Below, one piece after another: positions 55,798 to 64,000 of a stretch of DNA of 64,000 nt. Source of the stretch: Isoetes taiwanensis (lineage: Eukaryota; Streptophyta; Lycopodiopsida; Isoetales; Isoetaceae); the NCBI GenBank assembly GCA_021234155.1, contig JAJEKV010000041.1:11482689-11546688 (forward strand), given 5' to 3'. Numbering within the stretch: the first letter of the stretch is position 1; each line of letters starts with the position of its first letter. A program made the translations under genes and the position numbers. Under the pieces are notes generated by a model. It saw only the letters and a program-made list of their open reading frames with translations. It searched no databases and was not told the DNA's origin.

Positions 55798-56750
55798 GAG
55801 CATGCTTTAGTTATCTGCAATCATCGTAGTGACATAGATTGGCTTGTTGGCTGGGTGCTTGCTAAGGTAAGATATATTATCCTGAGCAATAGGCGCATTA
55901 CATGAAAGTTAGTGTTGGACTGAAGGAATATTTAGTCCTTTGTACATTTTTAAAAATTGTCTGGTAATGTGCGTTGAGCATTAGACTGTTTTGTGTGAAT
56001 GAATATTACCACACTTTGATGAACAGATGGTCTGTGCTCCAGCACTCTGGTTGTCTTGGTGGTGCACGAGATGTGATGAAAAAATCCATGAAGATCTTGC
56101 CAGTAGTCCCATGTTCTCACATAAGATAATTATATGCATGTATTTTGAATCTTCCAAGTACTGCTCAAATTTCAAAATGTTTTTCTATATTGAGATACTG
56201 ATTAGGATAAAAGATTTCTCTACGTACAGAAGGTGCCTATGCTATTAATCTAGCAGTCAGCATTACTTAATAATTGTTTTCTATTCGATAAGCTTTAGGA
56301 TAAGTATTTACAATATACTTTGTGACCTACATTATTGATGTGTTTCTATTGATCAAAGATGAGTGGTAACAATTTTGTGGTTGTTTGTGAGACAGGTGAT
56401 TGGTTGGTCCATGTGGTTCTCACAAAATGTGTTTCTGGATAGCAACTGGTCAAAAGATGAAGTTACTTTGAATTGAAGCTTATGAATTCATTTAAACGGT
56501 CTTTCTCCATATATTAGATGTGTGCATTATGTAAATGCAGAAAGGTTATCAATGATTGAAAGATTACCCATCGGCATTATGATAAATGCAGATTGGTTAT
56601 CAACAACTGAAAGATTACCCATCGGCATTATGGGTTGCATTTTTTGTTGAAGGGACACGATTTACAGAGGATAAGTTGAAGGCAGCCTAAGAATTTGCAG
56701 AGTCTACTGGAATTCGTGTGCCAAAGCACGTCTTAATTCCTCGGACAAAG
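55798..56750 (+). pseudogene. LPAT (1-acyl-glycerol-3-phosphate acyltransferase, plant LPAT2/3 type) pseudogene fragment
   Basis: Exon 55798-55866 reads [20 protein letters not shown], with the catalytic NHxxxD box, and ends at a GT donor. Exon 56396-56472 reads VIGWSMWFSQNVFLDSNW. The exon ending 56750 reads [20 protein letters not shown], with the EGTR substrate box, then a stop (TAA in place of a Gln or Glu codon), then RVPKHVLIPRTK before GTAAAC. The expected exon between the first two is missing and a 53-bp duplication precedes the last. Introns are retained, so it is a DNA-level copy, not a processed pseudogene. Confidence 0.85.
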
Positions 56751-57129
56751 GTAAACAACTTGAAGATTCATTTTATTCTTCAGATAGAAATGCATTAAGG
56801 TTTTGGACACATGAGTAATGGGCAATAATGACATCCAGAGTATGAATTTTAGCAACTCATAATTATCAATCTAATAAGAACAAAGTTCCAGAAATGGAAG
56901 AGAATTGATGTGGCTCTTTCCACCAAGAATCCTAGCAAACCGTTAATACATTGTCTGGTCTGGAGTGTCTTTGCACTGAAATTATATGCATCTATTTTAG
57001 GCATGTTCAACATATCTTAGGCCCTGGCTGCCTTTACAAACCCCTCCCACAGGGAACAGGTATCCCAGACCAGATTAGATTCAGCCTTTTAGGATTATCA
57101 AAGTAATCCACATAGTCAATCTGTTTTGG

Positions 57130-57870
57130 GATGGGTTTAAAAATATCTAGCTGGACCCAGATCCTTGTGCTCTATCCGGGACCACATCACAGCCAATGAA
57201 GTCTCCTATCCCCTTAAATAATTCTTTGAGAATCTCCTCATGCCAATATATTGGGCTGAGACCTTGAATTGAGCACGAGGCAGGGTGTTGTAGCTGCTCC
57301 AAATTTTGAGGATCAAATTTGGCATTCCATTTTTGAAAATAGAATTGAGTATTGGCCTGATAGATAGTTCCCATCTTAAGCAGTATTGGGGCCAACTATT
57401 CATTAACTGTTTCAACAACAAAGAAAGGGAATTGGAGCCAGTACATCCCTTTAATCTGGATGTTTTTGTTCATTTCTAGTCAGTTCAGATTTGATTACAC
57501 CCAGTTTAACTCCTTCATGGTGAATGCAGCCTATTACTGCATGGGTTTCCAATTGTTTCAATCGATTAGGCACAAAAGTATGTTTAAGGCAAGGTATACC
57601 TTTGAACTCGGGCTTTCTCCGAACCGTCTGAGACCTCACAATATTCCTCTGTTCTTCATTAATTTGATTCAGAATGGACTGCACCACATTTGTTTGGAGT
57701 TGAACAGGTGAGATTCCACTCTGAATTCTGGTAATTCGTCGATTCTCCATCTCCAAATGCTTGACGTCGACTAACCAGCTTCCGAAAGAGACAAAGAAGC
57801 TCTGTTTTTCCCTCTCAGTAAAAATGCTAAGCAGGTTTATGATTTGCTTTAATTCTTGATTTGACAATAT
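57130..57870 (-). pseudogene. LINE ORF1 remnant (DUF4283-like)
   Basis: The frame at 57147-57395 reads FYFQKWNAKFDPQNLEQLQH, then an IQGLSPIYWHEEILKELFKG block followed by GDFIGCD, which follows the DUF4283 pattern (W-F-P...L-P...W-E-L-G..G) of plant LINE ORF1 proteins. The frame to its right (57451-57867) carries a basic and polar region. Both are on the minus strand. Confidence 0.65.
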
Positions 57871-58372
57871 CCTGCATAATTTAATGAGTTCATCCCATAA
57901 TGGTGTACTCTCTGACCATTTTTCTGTGCCAAATCTGGCCTGCGGCTAGCTTTCCCATCTATTGTGCCATCTCTGAGCCCCGTCCCAATCATTGCTTTAT
58001 CTGTAGCTGTTCGTTTCTCAGTCCCAATCTGCACACATCCCGAGGTATCCATTCCCTGTACATTTGTCATTCTGTTCCCACAATGTAGCCCTTGGTGGGC
58101 CTGAAATCTAACTCTCGACTGCCCCTGTTGGGCCTGACCGAGTCCAATCGACTGCCCATGTCGTTACATCTAGTTTGAGTCTACGAAGGCTTCTTCAAAT
58201 AATTTGATAAAATGACAATTATATCTATTAAATCTGGAGCTTAATAAATGAAATTCCACGCATTTCTCACCAGCTATTAGTAGTAATATATTTGTTTGTT
58301 ATACCTAAGCATTGAAGCTTGCTAAGCTATAGAAATGTTCTTGATTGGATGCCTATAGAGATTTTTGTCAAT

Positions 58373-58498
58373 GGATCATCGTATTAGGGCTAACAAAATA
58401 TCTCGTCACTAAAAGGATCATCGTATTAGGGCTAACAAAATATCTCGTCACTAAAAGGATCATTGTATTCGGGCTAACAAAATATCTTTCCTGAACGA
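58373..58498. repeat. Three tandem 42-bp units
   Basis: GGATCATCGTATTAGGGCTA begins at 58373 and 58415 and, with two changes, at 58457. Direct adjacency without spacers makes it a minisatellite. Confidence 0.9.
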
Positions 58499-60239
58499 GT
58501 TCATTTCTTCTCGGGCATGCGGGGACAAAGAAGTGTTGTATATGTATAGAGGATAGCATCACCATGTCTAATCCCTAAGAAAGTCACCTTCAAATCTGGG
58601 CATCTAAGCCTCTTTTATATGTTTAAAATAAAACCAAGAAACCATGAACCTTGCCTATCAGTTCTCAAAATTGCATCTCAAACTTGCAAATTTAGTGCAA
58701 CCAATGTACAATGCATCGATGACATATGCATTTTGTACCCTCAATGCGACATACTAATTCCTTTTTAAGGTCATTAATATGTAAACAATCATGAATAAAG
58801 GCTAATTTAAATGTATCATCTGGTTTTGAAATGCATGTAAATGTACATTAAAACATAAGCAAACACTGCATTTATCTTTGTTGATGAAAACCCATAGTAT
58901 TTATCAAATTCAAATATGCATGAAACGAACGAACCGGAATCTCCTGAAGAAGTGCTAAAAACCCATCGTATTCATCAAATTCAAATATACATGCAATAAA
59001 AGAATTGGAATCTCCTAAGGAAAAGCAATAAGTCTGTATAAATATGTGCCACGCCTCTATGCCAGATAAGAATTCTTGAATAACTGTACTTTCCTAAAGA
59101 AGAGCACTATTTTGTTTGCCTATGATTGAAGTGTCCCAAGTGCTCATGCCCCTGTCATGTATGAGATTGCTAAAGCCAAATATTAAAACAAATACATCAT
59201 TTATGAAGACTCATGTACAAATCCTTTGTAAACATATGTACAATGCCTAGTTATATGTGACTGGGAATAAAGAGAGGAACGAAAGGAGCAATGTACAAAG
59301 ATGCTTCACATTAGACTGGAAGGTTGCAACCCTTCCACAACTCTTTCTGCTCTAATAATCAACATATGCATGTGTTGGCTCACATTGTAGGAGCTTCAAA
59401 TTGCAAACTAAGAGTTATAGTAGCGTTAATGCTTGATCTTTTTGTTTTGTAATAAAGATGTATGTTGCAAAGAGCGGCCATCAAAATGTGCAAATGACAA
59501 ACTTGAGCTTTTATAGATAAGGTGGCCTACCTAAAAAAAAACCACAGTTCTTTATTTTTAAGCTTTATAACTGCAAGCACCTTTGCACTTTGCACGTGGT
59601 TAAATCCTGCATCAACTCACTTTGATTCTCTAGAAATGAAAATTTATAGAGGATACCAACATAAAAAGATGAAAAGATGATTCTCGGCTACACATATGGG
59701 GATTTTGCGGACCCTCTCAATTTCCTTGGATGCCTAAAAGACTTTAGTTACGAAATAATGTGCTGGGAATGATGTAGGTGTACCAATGAGAGCGCCTGTT
59801 AATTGTTTTTTTTTTTTTTTCTTTTCTTTTCATTCATGTACTTCCATGCTAACACAACTTAAAAGAAGGGGCCGGGGGGGGGGGAACGCAAATTCTTGAA
59901 ATTTTTACAACAAATTATTAACTGATCCAAATACTCCTTCAAGTAGCGTGAAAGCAAGTCCATATTACGAACTGCATGCAGTGCAAAAGTAAGTGGTCAC
60001 CTCCCAATCCATGAAGCTTCCATAACAACCCGAAGGTGTGCATATCGCTTGAGAAGTGTAAATAATATAAACCCCTCTGGAACTCGGATTAGCACCTTCT
60101 GAAAAATGTGGCAAACACTTTTGAAATATTCATCTCCAGATGTCCAGAATCCCCATTTTGGATGCAAATGATAGATAAAGGCACTTATATTATCAAGTTG
60201 CTCAAGGGCTTAAGTAATGTTCATTTTTCAACAAAATGA
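58499..60239. other. AT-rich intergenic DNA with short repeats
   Basis: There is no coding match. An 80-bp direct duplication lies near 58885-59010 (CAAATTCAAATAT words). A run of T at 59804-59820 and a run of 12 or more G near 59872-59884 are present. Confidence 0.5.
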
Positions 60240-62700
60240 CACTTGATTACGTACCATGACCCATAAACTGGAATTTAATAAAACTCTATATTTAAAAAAG
60301 TAAAAGCTACTGTAAGATTCAGAGAACAAAGCTACCAGGTTGTTTGAGTCATATGCGACTAATTGCATGCAATTTTAAATTGTACAAACTACCAATTTCA
60401 TATTGTCAAATAGAGCCACTGTAGGTGAGCTTTACCTTGAAGTTTATTGAAAAGTATGCACAAACATAGGTACTGCCAAAACTTACAAAAGGGAAAACAA
60501 ATTAGATTACACACACAACAGACACGATATCTAATCCGTAGCAAAATGATGGTGCAAGAATCATTTACCTTCAAGCGTAAGAAGGAAAAGGCATTGCAAA
60601 ATTCCCAATGATAGAGACACCATAATTGTACTCCGACCATAATGATTTCCTGAAAAGCTGCAGTAGAGCAAGGCTCAATCCAAGGATAATGCATCATGGT
60701 GTAACCAACACTATTGCTTCATCATCTCTCCAAGAGAAGGCTTATAGTACCAACTACATTTATCCATGCTTCTTGTAATACAACATGCCAAAGTATCATT
60801 ACACTGCAGATCCAAGTTGCATGAAATGGCATATTAAATGTGGTGACCATGTTCCCTATCAGCTCAGAATTCAAGGTAGGTTGCTTGGAAAATGCAAAAT
60901 TTACTAGTTCACCGGTAGTGGAGCAAGTGTGTTGTGTTACAACACCTAAGACTAACCTTCATACAAACAGAATCAAATCATATTTATAAACAACCATATC
61001 ACTAAAAATGAGAGCACTACATTACTTCCATGAGATTGAGCAACATGTGAAAAAACATGAGCAATAAAGCATGTTTCTATCACTAAGGATTCATCGCAAA
61101 GAGCGTTCACGTAGAGGTGATATCCTTCCAGCAACACACAATTTTGTGAAATGTCTTGATCATGTAGTTGCAACACCTGTAACTAAGACATGAAGTTGTC
61201 AATAGCTTCAACGTATTCGCACTAAAATAAGTGGAAAGTTTTCTAAAATAAGGGCAAGGCAATGACTTTCTCTGCACTACGATGCTCAAAACTTAATCTT
61301 GATTTGATGCCTCATGACCCATAAACTGGAATTTAATAAAATTCTATATTTAAAAAAGTGAAAGCTACTATAAGATTCAGAGGACAAAGCTACCAAGTTG
61401 ACTAATTGCATGAACTTTCAAATTGTGCATGCACTTTCATATTGTCAAATAGAGCCACTGTAGGTGAGCTTTACCTTGAAGTTTATTGAAAAGTATGCAC
61501 AAACATAGGCTACTGCCAAAACCTACAAAAGGGAAAGCAAATTAGATTACACACGAAACCGACACGATATCTAATCCTTAGCAAAGTGATGGTGCAAGAA
61601 TCATTTACCTTCAAGCATAAGAAGGAAAAGGCATTGCAAAATTCCCAATGATAGAGACGCCATAATTGTACTCCAACCATAATGATTTCCTGAAAAGCTG
61701 CAGTAGGGCAAGGCTCAATCCAAAGATAAGGTGTCAACAACAGAAATTTAACTGTTATGGTGTAATCAACACTATTGCTTCATCATCTCTCCACGGGAAG
61801 GCTTATAGTACCAACTACATTTATCCATGCTTCTTGTAATATAGCATGTCAAAGTACCATTACAGTGCAGATCCTAGTTACATGAAATGGCATACTAAAT
61901 GTGGTGCACCATGTTCCCTGTTGGCAGCTCAGAATCCAAGGTAGGTTCCTTGGAAAATGCAAAATTTACCAGTTCACTGGTAGTGGAGCAAGTGTGTTGT
62001 GTTACAACACCTAAGACTGGCCTTCATACAAACAGAATGAAGTCATATTTATTACAATCATATCACTGAAAATGAGAGCATTACATTACTTCCATGAAAT
62101 TGAGCAACATGAGAAAAAACATGAGCAATAAAGCTCGTGAAACACACCATTTGCTAGTGTGTTTTATTTCATGCTAAGGTCAAGCCTTCTTGTTCCAGAT
62201 AACGTGAAAAATTGGGGCTCTTTTGCAGTCCTTATACCTTTTGCAGTCTTGCCTATGTTTCTATCACTAAGGATTCATCACAAAGAGCATTCATCTAGAG
62301 GTGGTATCCTTCCAACATCACACAAATTTGTGAGCTATCTTGATCATGCAGTTGCAACACCTGTAACTAAGACATGAAGTTGTCAATAGCTTGAAACTTG
62401 TATTCACACTAAAACAAGTGGAAAATTTTTCCAAAATAAGGGCAATGCAATGACTTTCTCTGCACTACAATGCCCTATTATTAAAACTTAATCTTGAGTT
62501 GATGCCTCATGACCCATCGACTGGAATTTACTAAAAATCCATATTTAAAAAATTGAAAGCTACTGTAAGATTCGGAGAACAAACAAAGCTACCAGGTTCT
62601 TTGAGTCATATGCGACTAACTGCATGCACTTTCAGATTGTTCAAACTATCAATTTCATATTGTCAAGCCACTATAGATGAGCTTTACCTTGAAGTTTGGT
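60240..62700. repeat. Three tandem copies of a block of about 1.1 kb
   Basis: CATGACCCATAAACTGGAAT begins copies at about 60267 and 61314, and a variant at about 62509. Copies 1 and 2 share the minus-strand frames at 60398-60697 and 61510-61740 (IEPCSTAAFQEIIMVGVQLW, HWEFCNAFSFL). The third copy is partial. In copies 1 and 2 a GT...AG-bounded segment of about 120 bp follows the frame; copy 3 lacks it by a near but not exact removal. The product is not recognised; the copies may be duplicated exons of an unknown gene. Confidence 0.7.
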
Positions 62701-64000
62701 GAAAAAGGATGCGCAAACATAGGCGTAAGAAGGAAAAGACATTGCAAAATTCCCAATGATATAGACGCCAGATAATTGTACTCCGGCCATATTCATCATA
62801 TAGTCTCTCCTTACAGTCTCTCCTTATGTAAACTTCATTTCTGAATTCCAATAGCTTGCTTATGCCCATGGCAAAACCCAACCCCATCTACAAAATGCGA
62901 TAGGGCTTGTCCGAGAAGAACATACAACTGCTATGGTGCTGCAAACATTCTTGTGCAACCCTAATAAACGAACAACCTAAATCCGTTGTAAAGCTCTGAA
63001 AATGGAGGTGCCCTAGAAAATTTCTTCCAAAGCCAAATCCCCTCCTGCGGGTCCGATGCAAATAGCAAAAATTATAGGCGGTGCACATAGGCTATCATGT
63101 CGAAGAACTTCATTAAAGCCTTAAAACCTGCACAACTCAGAAATATGAATTTCCAAATCATAGTAAAATGCACAGACCCGATTTCTGGAAGAGCAATATT
63201 CACGCAGGCAACCTACGTCATTGAGATCGATGTCCTAAAGAAACGCAAACCTGTGCTCCACCACGAAACCCTAAATTCACCTTCTTTGTGCCTGGATCAC
63301 ATATGCATGCTGAAATTTGAAGGGGAAATCAATTGGACGGGGAAAACTTCTCTCAAACTCTAAAGCCATAAATTATTATTTTTTTTCGATTTTTAGATAA
63401 TCAAAGTTTTTTGCCGGTGACTAAACCCTTCAAAATCTTAGGATATGTGACTAAGAAAAATTCCAAAAACCTTTTTAGCCAAACCGGAAAATCCAAATTA
63501 AAAGGGTTGATAATAATAATGGGGCCTTGCTCTCTAGTTTTGTTATGGGCTTCATGCCCATGTTCTTATCGGCATGGCATACACAACCCTATCATGTATG
63601 CATTTTAGGAAGGCTTGTAGTTACTCGAACTATTGGAGCATTCAAATTTTAAAGTTAATCCTTTGATCAAATAAGAAATGATGTTCCTATCAACAACAGC
63701 TAAATGGGAAATTACTATGTCCAATCTGTACAGTTTCAGATCTCTGGCACTTATTATCACGACTCTAAACATGTGTTCTGCAACGACGCACATCGAAGAT
63801 ATATTTGCAGACAACCAGGTGATTGCATCCGATATTGTAAATCTACAAGAAGTACGAACCTATTGTACTTGCTTATTGAATAGAGGATGATTCCTTACAG
63901 TTATTAATCAAAATAAATGTGGAATTGCAACTCTGTACAAGGCTGATCGTCTTTCAATCCTATATTATTCTAACATTGTTATAGATGTTGGCATCTATTC
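62701..64000. other. Unassigned region with short frames
   Basis: A short plus-strand frame at 63097-63363 and minus-strand frames at 62684-63088 have no match I recognise. No splice-supported gene model could be built, and no repeat with the rest of the window was seen beyond 62700. Confidence 0.35.

Noticed and set aside
58373-58498. CRISPR-like repeat array
   Set aside because: Three units are directly adjacent with no spacers, and the context is plant nuclear DNA.
62690-62760. Processed (spliced) copy in the third tandem block
   Set aside because: The missing 120-bp segment does not end exactly at the GT and AG positions; microhomology at the join suits a simple deletion.

Overview
The window is nuclear DNA of a land plant, probably a seed plant with a large, repeat-rich genome. 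The evidence is an intact multi-exon plant GT90/CAP10 gene, a plant DnaJ-DUF3444 gene, TIC62 and LPAT fragments, and layered old LTR retrotransposons, LINEs, MITE-like elements and a tRNA-derived SINE with little host coding. A gymnosperm fits the nesting and decay, but the sequence alone does not prove it.

Layout. 1-2901: decayed L1-type LINE (minus), split by an AT-rich insertion. 2902 to about 13965: a minus-strand chromovirus (Ty3/gypsy with chromodomain) carrying about 3.5 kb of extra genes upstream of gag. About 13970-23460: Ty1/copia remains, including a 6.6-kb composite with 240-bp LTRs and a CTTCT target duplication, inserted in a gypsy integrase. 24361-26822: an apparently intact six-exon glycosyltransferase gene (minus). 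About 29600-44396: a nest. The 3' end of a plus-strand chromovirus holds a MITE-like element in its integrase and an 11-kb non-chromodomain gypsy element (TSD ATGCA) in its LTR. It abuts the 5' end of a second minus-strand element of the histone-bearing type. 45691-46870: LINE 3' end with poly(A) tail. 48345-50930: two giant polypurine tracts around a foldback element. 51012-54539: a DnaJ-DUF3444 gene and a partial tandem copy. 55024-56750: fragments of a TIC62-like and an LPAT-like gene side by side. 57130-64000: LINE ORF1 remnant, short tandem repeats and a triplicated block of about 1.1 kb.

The main discovery candidate is at 10410-13962, with a second copy at 42875-43743. A minus-strand reading frame begins MARTKQTAR, identical to the start of histone H3. 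After a long charged linker it ends in a recognisable H3 histone fold ([15 protein letters not shown] against HAKRVTIMPKDIQLA in canonical H3). It has its own TATA box 103 bp before the ATG and an AATAAA signal. A second transcription unit downstream has weaker H2A-like features and perhaps a further histone fold. In the second copy the frame lies just inside an LTR and a TGGTATCAGTGC primer-binding site, with the same TATA-to-ATG spacing. The simplest reading is an LTR-retrotransposon lineage that carries divergent core-histone genes between its 5' LTR and gag, and also encodes an integrase chromodomain. I know of no described element of this kind, but I could not search.

Most transposon frames are broken. 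In the 11-kb nested element the differences between its LTRs cluster in CG-rich words while AT-rich stretches match, so some breaks may be sequence errors at methylated sites rather than true mutations.
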